NCBI GenBank assembly: GCA_032622095.1
Contig: CP136069.1
Coordinates: 157,841,043 to 157,905,042, forward strand
Source: Siphonodentalium dalli
Taxonomy: Eukaryota; Mollusca; Scaphopoda; Gadilida; Siphonodentaliidae
Direction of reading: 5' to 3'
DNA length: 64,000 bases
The notes below the pieces were generated by a model that worked only from the letters and a program-made list of their open reading frames with translations, was not told where the DNA came from and made no database searches. The stretch's first letter is position 1, and every line of letters begins with the position of its first letter. Positions 1 through 9,738 of the stretch are shown here, one piece after another. Position numbers and translations under genes: made by a program.

Positions 1-204
1 AATTTTATGTCTGTGTTTTGAATCGCACAAACTGGATACCAGAAGTCCCAAAACTGATTGTAATTGATGCAAGCGAACTGTGGATGACTGTATGATCCTT
101 ATGTTATATGGTACATACAAACATATAGACCTACTTATATATAATTATTTAAGATAGTGGTCATGCTTCCTCAGAACTGATGCTGGTGGGTCGAGCTGAT
201 ACTG

Positions 205-211
205 ATACATA

Positions 212-278
<67 letters not shown>

Positions 279-430
279 ATGTGTGTATATGTGTGTGTAT
301 GTATGTATATGTATGTATGTGTATATGTATATATATGTATATGTGTGTATATATATGTATATGTATGTATATGTGCATATATGTGCATGTGTATATGTAT
401 GTATGTGGTGTGTGTATATATATATTATTT
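205..430. repeat. TA / TATG microsatellite
   Basis: A run of about 60 bases of pure TA is followed by mixed TATG/TGTA steps up to about 430. The long Tyr/Ile/Cys/Val-rich frames on both strands here are products of the dinucleotide repeat and are not genes. Confidence 0.95.
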
Positions 431-801
431 CCCTATTATTACCAATTGTTGCTTGGGCACCTGGTATTGATGTTGGGCAGTGTGGTCAGTCATTGCAAAC
501 CCGCGCCTCATAAATTATAAATTATAAGCGTCCAGCTGCCTCTTTGGGTAGCTGATTAACCATTCAAGATCGTCCAGAGAGCAAACATCCTACATGACAC
601 TTGTCACCAACACGGTAGTATGCCGTATTACCATCTATGTATTATTCAAATTCATATGTACAACATCAAATATATATAACTTTTCTGTCAAAACCAAAGT
701 GAGTGGTTCACCTCGGGGTATGTGGTTTCGGGACGTTGTCTTCCTATGCGTATACAAGAGGGATTCCAATGGCACTATTCTCATCAAGTTGATCAGTCCC
801 A

Positions 802-1920
802 ATGGCGATTAGTATAATGGCATATCGCAGTGCTATTGGAATCCACGATCTTCGCAAATGCAAGCGTGAGGTACACATAACTCGATACACACAGGGCTTC
901 GTTATGAACTACAACACCATTCTTTTTTTGGCCGCCCTATCACTTATTATGTCGTCCGATGTGCATCCAAATCCGGGCACAATTGATCGAAACAACGAAA
1001 ATTCGTTAGCTATATTTCACTATAATATCAGGAGCATACGATACAAATTGACAAAAATAGTTGATATGATTACCAATTTCGATATTCTCTGTTTCACGGA
1101 AACACACCTTGACCCGTCATTACCATCATCTGATATTATGATTGATGGATATGGACCCCCAATCAGGAATGATCGCGATTCAAACGGCGGTGGGATCTGT
1201 GTCTATTTATCTGACCAAGTATTGTCAGAAAGGCAGTCATCTCTCGAGTTTGACGACTCTATAATATGGTTTAAAGTGATATCAAACAAAATGAGATATC
1301 TTTTAGCAGTGTCATATAGATCAGCTCAGTTCTGTGCACCTAACTACTGGGACCTCCTGGAGACTTCACTAGAATTAGCTTTAAAAGTATCAAATTCCGT
1401 AATACTGGTAGGTGATTTGAACTCAAATGCTTTTGATCCTTCTTCGGATTTAAATGAAATGAAAACCCGTCTAGTAATCCGAAATCTTATTAATGAACCT
1501 ACACGCGTAACTGACAATTCGCAAACTAGTATAGATCCGATCTTGGTAAGTGATGGCATTGTGGCTATTGATTCGGGAGTTATAGACCCAGGGGTATCCG
1601 ACCATTATGGAACTTATGCAGTTGTGGAACTCGATTATACCTTAAACCCGAATTTTGAACGGCACGTGTGGAATTATGGAGCCGCTGATTTTCAGCGCGC
1701 ATCACAAATAATTAAAAATAAGGACTGGCTTAAACTGACGAAAGGTTTTGGAGTAAACGAAACTGTTGAACTGTTCACTAACGATTTTTTAACTATTATG
1801 CGAGAAACTATACCTAGTCGCGTCGTTCTCATCAGACCGAAAGATAAATACTGGTTCAACAGTGAGATTCGTAAGCAACTGAGAAAACGGGATAAACTGA
1901 GAAAAAAAGGCTATTCATAG
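802..1920 (+). CDS. LINE endonuclease (EEP domain), N-terminal part of ORF2
   Basis: This encodes the target-site nicking endonuclease of a non-LTR retrotransposon (endonuclease/exonuclease/phosphatase fold). Visible motifs in order are HYNIRSI (Asn), CFTETHLD (catalytic Glu), GGGICVYL, VGDLNSN (Asp/Asn), DPILVSDG and SDHYGTYAV (catalytic Asp-His). All core residues look present. Near residues 46-60 is SSDVHPNPGT, resembling the short leader common before LINE endonucleases and also a 2A-like peptide. The start at 802 is the first ATG; ATGs at 904 and 949 are alternatives. The frame ends at TAG 1918. The next frame continues the same protein from the A7 run just upstream, so the stop is a frameshift product rather than a real terminus. 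Confidence 0.85.
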   Translation: MAISIMAYRSAIGIHDLRKCKREVHITRYTQGFVMNYNTILFLAALSLIMSSDVHPNPGTIDRNNENSLAIFHYNIRSIRYKLTKIVDMITNFDILCFTETHLDPSLPSSDIMIDGYGPPIRNDRDSNGGGICVYLSDQVLSERQSSLEFDDSIIWFKVISNKMRYLLAVSYRSAQFCAPNYWDLLETSLELALKVSNSVILVGDLNSNAFDPSSDLNEMKTRLVIRNLINEPTRVTDNSQTSIDPILVSDGIVAIDSGVIDPGVSDHYGTYAVVELDYTLNPNFERHVWNYGAADFQRASQIIKNKDWLKLTKGFGVNETVELFTNDFLTIMRETIPSRVVLIRPKDKYWFNSEIRKQLRKRDKLRKKGYS

Positions 1921-1975
1921 CGGAAATTTAATTGATTGGAACACTTTTAAAAAGGCGCGAAATACCCTGAATAAT

Positions 1976-3595
1976 ATGAAAAAACAGGCAAGAAAAAAAT
2001 TTGAAAACAATCTTCAGCATAATCTAACATCAGCAGACTCCCCGAGGTATTTTTGGAAAATGGTTAATAATATTCTGAACCGAACCAAAAACGGATCACT
2101 ACCCCCGCTTAAGTTACTAACTGGGAACGATTCCTATGAAATTATTGTCGACGATTTATCGAAGGCAACTCTGTTAAATGACAGTTTTATCGGCAACTCC
2201 GCGCTTCCCACCGCCAAACCAAACATTATTAAGGCTGTACCTCCCCCCACCATTAGTAATGTGCCTGTAAAGACGGGAGATATATTGGAAGCTATTTCAT
2301 CTCTTAAACCTAACAAGGCACACGGTCACGATGGAATAAGTGCAAGAATGCTTCTTGAAACAAAATATGCCATCGTTCAGCCCCTAAAAATTATTTTCGA
2401 ATTATGTCTCAAAGAGTGTAAATTCCCCGATGAATGGAAAAAAGCTAATGTGATTCCAATATTTAAAAATGACGATCGCTCAAATCCTAAGAATTACAGA
2501 CCGATTTCTTTACTACCGACACTGGCGAAAGTTTTTGAAAAAGTTGTTCTTAAATATCTTTTTAAGCATTTCGAGACCAAAGGCTTCTTTTACGATTTCC
2601 AATCTGGTTTCCTTCCTGGGCATTCAACTATATTCCAACTGTTAGAACTTAACCATTCCCTTAGCCAGGCCCTCGAGAATAAACTGCATACATGTGCTGT
2701 ATTTTGTGATATATCTAAGGCATTCGAGAGGGTCTGGCACGAGGGACTGGTATATAAACTTGAACGATGTGAAATTTCCGGACCACTTCTTGCTTTCATT
2801 AATGACTATCTCTCAGATCGAAAAAGGGTGATGGTAAATAACACGTCTTCAGAATATAAAAAGATACTCGCTGGTGTCCCCCAGGGATCTATTCTTGGCC
2901 CTTTCTTATTCTTGGTATATATTAATGATCTCGCTGAAAATATTAAATCTTTCACTAGAATGTATGCGGATGATACTTGCCTCACTGCTAGCAATGGAAG
3001 TCTGCAGGACCTTGAGGAGGGTGTAAATACTGATCTTAAAGCCATAGATAAATGGTCAAATCAATGGCTAGTAAAATTCAATAGTAGTAAAACTAAGTCC
3101 ATGACATTCTCTTATACCGGTGCCCAGCCTGACATACATCTTTTTCTCAGTGGTGAACCTATAACCCAAGTAGAATCACACAAACACCTTGGCTTGAATA
3201 TACAGAGTGACCTAAACTGGGACAAACATATCAATGAGTTATCAAAGAAAATATATGGCCGCCTTGCATATCTAAGACAATTGAAATTTTCTTTAAATAG
3301 GAAAACCTTAGACACAATTTATCGAGCGTACATATTGCCCCTGATGGATTACGCTGACGTTGTCTGGGACTCCGCCCCAGCAAATGTTATTTCAAAACTA
3401 GATCGCATCCAAGCGGACGCGGGTCGAATTGTTACAGGTCTCACGCGATCCGTTCCTGTGAAAAACTTGCTAGTAGAATTGGGGTGGCAAACGTTAACAA
3501 ACAGAAGGAAATCTCATAGAATGAATATCATGTACAGAATAACTAATAACAAGACCCCTAAATATCTCAACAATCTCTTACCCACCCGCCCATAA
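1976..3595 (+). CDS. LINE reverse transcriptase, main part of ORF2
   Basis: This is the reverse transcriptase that copies LINE RNA at the nicked target. Motifs in order are FPDEWKKANVIPIFK, NYRPISLLP, FLPGHST, FCDISKAF (motif A Asp), GVPQGSILGPFLFLVYIND, MYADDTCL (the YADD catalytic pair), WLVKFNSSKTKSM, HKHLGLNI and a thumb segment to about 3595. No catalytic residue is missing. Coding continuity begins before the listed ATG: the frame is open from about 1907 (the GNLIDWNTFKKARNTLN segment). A TAA at 3593 interrupts it; in the same frame the typical RYDFR...FPNTTREWNTLSNKIK tail continues to 3821. It belongs to the element at 590-4145. Confidence 0.9.
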   Translation: MKKQARKKFENNLQHNLTSADSPRYFWKMVNNILNRTKNGSLPPLKLLTGNDSYEIIVDDLSKATLLNDSFIGNSALPTAKPNIIKAVPPPTISNVPVKTGDILEAISSLKPNKAHGHDGISARMLLETKYAIVQPLKIIFELCLKECKFPDEWKKANVIPIFKNDDRSNPKNYRPISLLPTLAKVFEKVVLKYLFKHFETKGFFYDFQSGFLPGHSTIFQLLELNHSLSQALENKLHTCAVFCDISKAFERVWHEGLVYKLERCEISGPLLAFINDYLSDRKRVMVNNTSSEYKKILAGVPQGSILGPFLFLVYINDLAENIKSFTRMYADDTCLTASNGSLQDLEEGVNTDLKAIDKWSNQWLVKFNSSKTKSMTFSYTGAQPDIHLFLSGEPITQVESHKHLGLNIQSDLNWDKHINELSKKIYGRLAYLRQLKFSLNRKTLDTIYRAYILPLMDYADVVWDSAPANVISKLDRIQADAGRIVTGLTRSVPVKNLLVELGWQTLTNRRKSHRMNIMYRITNNKTPKYLNNLLPTRP

Positions 3596-4135
3596 TCAGC
3601 TACTAGATATGATTTTAGAGATAAAACAAGTTTTCCTCCATACACATTCAAAAGAACTGTCCATTTTGAACACACATTTTTCCCAAATACAACTAGGGAA
3701 TGGAATACCCTGTCAAATAAAATAAAAGAATCATCTTCCATTAGTATTTTTAAAACAAAATACCTAACGACTGATCCAGTTCTTGTGCCACCAGACTATT
3801 TTAATTCGGAAATCGCGCGATAAACATCATTCATTGCAAACTTCGAAATTACTGTAGCGATTTAAACGGTGACAAATTTTCTAACTTCATATCGGACAAC
3901 CCAAGCTGTCGTTGTGGTCACCCGGCCGAAGAAGCAAATCATTATTTTTTTTGTTTGTCCATTTTACACAGATCAACGATGTTTGTTGTTTCACCAACTC
4001 GCTACCATTGGTGTACTAACTATTAATCTCGAGAAACTCCTCCTTGGAGATACTAACCTGAATAGTACACAAAACCGGAACATATTTAGGGCTGTTCAAT
4101 TATACATAACCTCGACATCGCGGATCAAATTTTAG
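3596..4135 (+). pseudogene. C-terminal Cys-rich tail of the same LINE, broken
   Basis: Downstream of the premature stop, three frames in succession encode the usual C-terminus of CR1/Jockey-like ORF2. First is RYDFRDKTSFPPYTFKR to FKTKYL. A CKLRNYCSDLNGDKFSNF block follows, then a CRCGHPAEEANHYFF plus CPFYTDQRCLLFH block with the conserved CxC, H and C ligands of the presumed zinc-binding motif. The last frame ends at TAG 4133. The changes of frame lie near 3810 and in the T-rich run near 3945. Related but distinct versions occur at 39300-39830 (+) and 59400-59500 (-). Confidence 0.75.
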
Positions 4136-4145
4136 TAAACACATT

Positions 4146-4291
4146 GATGTGCAAACCTACGCTGCAAATGTAACATGTTGTATTATCACTACATATATAG
4201 AATGCGAAGACTCGTCTAAGCCACCGACCCACGGGACGAACCACCCCCCCCTCATAAAGAGAAATATCCACCGTTATTGTCATACTCGGGA
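4146..4291. other. Junction between LINE and copy A of the 3.4-kb unit
   Basis: This is 150 bases of low-coding sequence with a C8 run near 4245. Nothing is recognised. It may contain the LINE 3' UTR. Confidence 0.4.
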
Positions 4292-6759
4292 TTATTTCGG
4301 CCAATTTGGCCGGTTACTTCATGTGACTTTTTCATCTGACGTGTGTGTCGGATAATTGATCTGGAGGATTTATGTAAATGTTAGCCCAAACTACATTTCC
4401 AAGTAACGATGGTTTTGTTGTTTATTTTGAGGAATAATACCGCGTCAGATGAATTCAGCCCAAATATGTTAACAGTTGTCGTGTCAAACATTCGGCAGTA
4501 GGTTAGCGTTATTTAGTATTTGTGGATGTCCTTTAACATGGGGAAAATAGACTACTGCGCTTGAACGAGCATGTGAATTTGTCGTTTTTAATGTACAGCA
4601 ACTTGATAATCAATAACAGAGGCATTCTCTGTCAAATAAGGTCGCTCTATTTACGGTATTAATTGCGGAACTTTCTAAAGTAAACTACGCGTAAACGGAT
4701 ACATACGGTAAATTATAGAATGTGCCGGAATCGGCCTAATCGCCCCATGGCCAACTCGCCCAGTCGACGTGTGTCAATTCGGTACCTACTATAACATGTA
4801 CCCGAGTCCGATTCGGAATAAAAGATGTATACGGGTGTTATATAGCGTTTGGTCCGTTGTTTCTCAATGAATATTATTGAAATTTGGTGTATATGTCCGG
4901 GCTGGGACATGGAATACAACAACGTTTGAATTGTTTTTAAATTTACAAATTTGTTGATTTTATTCATTGTTTTTTCGTTCTGAAAACACACTATAAAGTG
5001 TATATAATATAATAACGAACACGAGACATACATAATTTATAAACTGTTAACAAAAGATATCAAATTCAATACATGACAAAGATGACTCAGTGGAGTTTAT
5101 AAAGTGAACATAAAAACATTGAGGTAAGAATCTTTGTAAGGAATGCAACTTTATTTAATGATAATAAACACATAAATTAAAATAACAAACATGAGACATA
5201 CATGATTTATAAACTGTTAACAAAAGATATCAAACTCAATACATGACAAAGATGACTCAGTGAAGTTTATAAAGTGAACATAAAAATATTAAGGTAAGAA
5301 TCTTTTTAAGCATTACTAAACCGTTTAGCACAGACCACAGTCCACTTCACTCATCCGATCATCACCAAACTTCATATTTATCTTGATATTGATCTATCAG
5401 ATGAGAGCTATCAAATATTTTTTTAATTTCATAGGAAAAAATGGTCGCCAGCGGCCATATTGCATTTACGTTATATTTTATCGCGTCATGTCGATATCTA
5501 GTATTACTTAGAAATTTCACCTTTCCAGATTCATAATTGCTCCATTGACTGTAACAGATGAAATTATTCCCCTCTTCGGATAGATTGTCACTGAAACTTT
5601 ATTTTGTCAGACTGTCTGTATAATCACTGATTATATATGGCAATAATCTGTAATAAGATGTAGCACTATTTTATTTTATATTTACATGCAGTGCTGTTTT
5701 TATACATCAATTCTAATCCCCCTAGATCATCATGTGATCGATCATACATCGCGCGAGGACCTGGTTGAATTAAGGGGGTTTTATGGATCACTTCTGTCCT
5801 CAAGCTAGATTATACTTATGACATTTAATGGCATGTTTTCTAACGTGGAGGGTTAGATATGCTTGAGAAACCACCACTCTTTAATTCACACCAAGTTCTC
5901 AGCTGTCATGTTCGGATATTAGAACCCATAGCCATGATATATGGTTTATTTTGTGTATACTAGTAATATAGTTATTTTCAGTACCTTTATATACCAGTAC
6001 TGTGTATAACAATGCATATAAATTAATCCATGTATACATGTATATTGATTCAACGGATTCAGTGGTTTTGTCCATCAGTCTATCAAATTTGCGGGGAAAA
6101 CATGGCCACAAGCAGTACACCCTGCTAAATTTCGAATTTGAATCAATTGGCGCACCCTGCAGCCAGCTTTTATTGGAGAACTTTTTCTTATGTGGATATT
6201 TTGGGTCACCGCTAGATGTGAGCCATATTTTGTTCTCAAACTGTCCTTGTGAAGACATCACTGCCAGCGGTGATCTTCAATTTTACTATTTTTATGGCTA
6301 AATAATTTGGTTGATCCTACAGACGACACCCCTTGTCCGATCGTCATCAGATTCCACAATTATCTTCTGGATAACCAGGGTGAGAGTAATCTAATTTTCC
6401 CGAATTTCGTTAAAACACATTACCACAGGCAGCAATTTGGTATCTTACTCTTTGATCCTCTTTTGCATGACTGAATTGTTTAGCAACTGTACAGACATAT
6501 CCCTCATCTGGTTTTTATATACATGTATATCTCTTCATGCGGATAGCCAGTATTACGTAGGTACTTCAACTTTCTGCATTCCTGTCATCATTTGAAATAT
6601 AAAAATTTACCTGATACATGCACCCTTCAAAATTTGTTTCGTCGTATCTATTTTAATGACCCGTATGGTAATATTGATACAGATATATTTGTCAAACATT
6701 TCTTTGTACAATATACAGGTATTTAGTTTGTAACTAAATCTAGAAATATATAATAGTAG

Positions 6760-7260
6760 CTCGTGGACCCCACTTCGTCCGGGGTGTTCCCCCTCTGATT
6801 TTCGGAGAAATGCGCGATTTAACCTTGAATTGACTATTTTAAAGGTGAAGGTCATGTCGGGGTCACGATTTGACCCGTCCAAAACACTCCCCGGACAAAA
6901 GTCACGACAAAAGTACCCGTCGAAATCCGCCCGGCTTTATACCCGATTTGACCTTGAATTGACAATTTTGAATGTCAAGATCAGGTCAGGGTCATGATTT
7001 GACCCACCCGAAACACTCCTGGGACAAAAGTAACAGTAGGTATAAAATTTCGTTGAAATACTTCCGTTTTACCAGATTTGACCTTGAATTGATCTTTTTG
7101 AATGTCAAAGTCAGGTCGGGATCAAGATTTGACCCGTCCAAAATACTCCCTGGAAATAATTTCCCCTAGGTATCAAATTTCGTCAAATCTGTCCGGCAGT
7201 TTTCCCGGCCATAGCTAACAGACAAACAGACAGACAAATGTCCAAAATATATATTAAACT
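6760..7260 (+). repeat. Repeated 'TTCGTCCGG ... ACAGACAGACAAA' module inside copy A
   Basis: Three degenerate ~120-base blocks each carry GATTTGACC(T/C)G..., CTTGAATTGA and TTGAATGTCAA..., and end in GACAAACAGACAGACAAA plus an AT-rich tail. The opening words CTTCGTCCGG recur at 7276, so a second partial module follows. This layout, with degenerate internal repeats and an ACAG-type tail, is common in invertebrate dispersed repeats. The same module sits in copies B (18970-19670) and C (43630-44330), inverted. Confidence 0.6.
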
Positions 7261-7559
7261 AGCTGATGTACTCGACTTCGTCCGGGCTAGTTAGGGATTT
7301 TTTTTGTGATCGCCTCCATCTGGACAGTACCCAGTATATACAGCGTCTGGCCAAACTATTGTTCAATTGGTCCAGAAACATGCCTATATCAGCACGTTCG
7401 AGAACATGGTCCCACGTGAAATTGGACCCGTCCATATTGCTCCCGGGATCGAAGTAGTCCTACACACAAATTTTTAGTCGGATCGGTCAAGGTCCAGAAA
7501 CATGCCTATGAGCGAGGTCAAGTTGACACGTTAAATACCAAATTCGAGCAGTGTTAGAG

Positions 7560-7620
7560 TCTATAACACATACACACATGCATTCACGCATACACACATA
7601 CATACATACATACAGACAGG
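7560..7620. repeat. CA/CATA microsatellite
   Basis: Short run of ACACATACA/CATACATACA steps followed by CAGACAGG, within copy A near its right end. The counterparts in B and C differ in length. Confidence 0.8.
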
Positions 7621-7706
7621 TGTTTCAAAATGTATAATCGATAGCTACAACAATTCTATGGTAGATAGTTCACGGCCGACCTGATGCATGCATCTTAGTT
7701 TTCTTG

Positions 7707-8845
7707 TATCATTATATTGTTATAAGTGAAAAGATGTTGTACATATGAATTATTTTGTGTGTGATTATATTTTATGTTCATTTTGTGTAATACAATTATG
7801 TGGGGAGAGAGACCATTTGTAAGTTGTAAAACTTGTGTCTCAATCCCGTTGCGATATTATTATGCAATAAAATATGTTTACACTAACTATATAGGGAATT
7901 TGCAAATGTGAACAATGCATATCATACCTTGTCGCACATAATTCGCACCTACGCTCGTAATAAAAACATTTGCTTACCTCTATTTTGAAGAATTGTAGTT
8001 AATATAATAAATATGTAAACTTTGCGGTATTTGTATGTTGCGCATATAATACCACAATGATTAGCAGCTTGTCAAATTGTGAGTAAGTGTTATTATAGCT
8101 GCACAAAGGTAATCGGGTAGCCCCATAGCAACGGTTGCCAAGCAGTTTTGTACCATACCAATATTGTCCACACACACACACTCGCTAAAATGATATGATA
8201 TAAAGTTAACGCGGAAGATTGTCATAATCAACTTTCAGATAGTTTTATATCATAGAAATGCTTCTCGTGTCATTGTAACCATCAATTATAGTAATAAAAA
8301 CAAACAACCCATTGTTGTTTTTTTGCATTATATTTACGCTATTCCATCATCTTCTGGCTATCATTTTTGTTTTGCAATCTTTAGAATTGTTATATATATA
8401 CAGAGTGATTTATCAGTTTATATTTTCTTGTCAAAGTACATTTTATAATAAAAAATGTACAAACATCTCAATAAAATGTTGATACACGCAGCCAATAATA
8501 GGGACTTACAAACAAATGGCGGCCTTTTTATCCGCCATTTTGATTCTACCCAACTATAACGGACACATGAGTCAATGGATATATAGCCTGATATACCCTT
8601 TGCAGTACAAATAGGTACATAAAACATTGTTTTTCGATCAGAAACTGAGTCATAACAATGCATACTTGTTGGGATTGAGAGAAAAACAAGATTTGTTGTC
8701 AAAGCGGTTGCCATGGCAACCATGGGCATCCTCCAGCTTAGCATGATATCCAAAATGTCTTATTTTTATATGTAGTACATGCGTGTCAAGTTTGGTGCTT
8801 TTACCATAAAATGCACGATTTTGTCATCTATCCGCCCCACTACTA
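7707..8845. other. No recognised gene
   Basis: This is AT-rich sequence with a short CA run near 8170. A 111-residue minus-strand frame at 8418-8753 has a hydrophobic C-terminal end but no family I recognise and no splice or promoter support. I make no gene call. Confidence 0.5.
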
Positions 8846-9540
8846 GAACAAATTGGTAGAGAGAGTTTTATGTCATTGAACGCGGGAACATCTCCAGAGC
8901 AACATATCCAAAATCCGCTAAAATCCGCTTTGAGCAATTTTTTCTACATCACTTTGAAATATTGTCACCTTTGTGTTGATTTTCAAATTAGCAATAAATT
9001 GTAAAACAGTGGGTACCAAGATAATTGACAGATTGACATTGACAGATAACTATAATAATTAACAGGATTACCTCCAGTCTGTATTACCCTTTATATATTA
9101 GTCAATATTGATGAACATTTCGGCCCTATTTTAATTTTTTTTTACGAAATTATCATTCACTTGCGCAAAAAAAGTGTTTCTTTTTCAAAAATATATCCGA
9201 GTAATTTGCATATATTTTGGAAATTGGATAATCGAATGTATCGCAAATGATATTAAAATGCATATCCGCAATACAACAGTATGAAATATGTATAATTTAT
9301 TTAATAATAGAGCACGAATATCTGAAAAATATTAACCCAACCCCCAAAAAATTTAATTTCAGGTAAAAAATGTAAAATATAAAAACACTTAAAATACAAC
9401 ACTAACTATTTATTGAGGTATGCGGTATGCGTAATATTTTAAAGTCATTATAGTGACATGTTTATAGAAAAGTATTGGTTATGTTGTGAATATGACAGAG
9501 AAACCCCCATATTATAATATATACAATGTATATAGTCGGA
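8846..9540 (+). repeat. Left terminal inverted repeat
   Basis: Pairs with 12962-13635 over its whole length with scattered differences and small indels. Arm divergence by eye is roughly 15-25 percent, which marks an old insertion. Confidence 0.8.
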
Positions 9541-9738
9541 AAAGGCAAAACATTATCAACTCGACCATTGAACCTGGTATAACTACTCATAGAATAATAT
9601 CTGATGTATTTTGCTAATAAGAACAACAGTTCATACACACATGTGTGTTACAACGTGACCTTCATAATCCAAGATGGGTGTCATAATAGGGACCAAAATT
9701 TAGAGAAAGTAATGTTTTGTCATATTGGTGTTCCACTT

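Larger units (their letters stand above)
590..4145 (+). mobile_element. Near-complete LINE (CR1/Jockey-like non-LTR retrotransposon)
   Basis: The element has an apurinic-type endonuclease domain, a full reverse transcriptase, and a C-terminal region with a Cys-rich CxC...H...C motif, in the order used by CR1/L2/Jockey-type LINEs. The 5' boundary is not sharp; the stretch from about 590 to 801 is taken as leader. The 3' end is placed near 4145, where homology to the C-terminal domain stops. I see no poly-A tail. It is broken by a frameshift in an A7 run near 1900-1906, an in-frame TAA at 3593, a frame change near 3810, and another in a T-run near 3945. With so few lesions over 3.3 kb it is young. 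The clade is assigned from motif style only. Confidence 0.85.
4292..7706 (+). mobile_element. 3.4-kb dispersed unit, copy A
   Basis: This is nearly identical to the reverse complement of 43385-46800 and closely similar to that of 18716-23372. In this orientation it begins TTATTTCGGCCAATTTGGCC, a short palindrome. It ends with the palindrome GATGCATGCATC followed by TTAGTTTTCTTG and then a T in the flank. A 3' hairpin a few bases before a short CT-rich end, with insertion next to T and no terminal inverted repeats, is reminiscent of Helitrons, although the canonical CTRR is replaced by CTTG and no 5' TC was found. No transposase is encoded; it would be non-autonomous. Paired ~100-120 aa frames at 5899-6301 on both strands are not convincing genes. 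Confidence 0.7.

Noticed and set aside
145-520. Long Tyr/Ile/His/Cys-rich frames on both strands
   Set aside because: Translation of a TA/TG microsatellite.
5899-6301. 120-aa and 99-aa frames conserved in copies A, B and C
   Set aside because: Open on both strands at once; differences between copies are mostly amino-acid changing and conservation is explained by recent DNA duplication.
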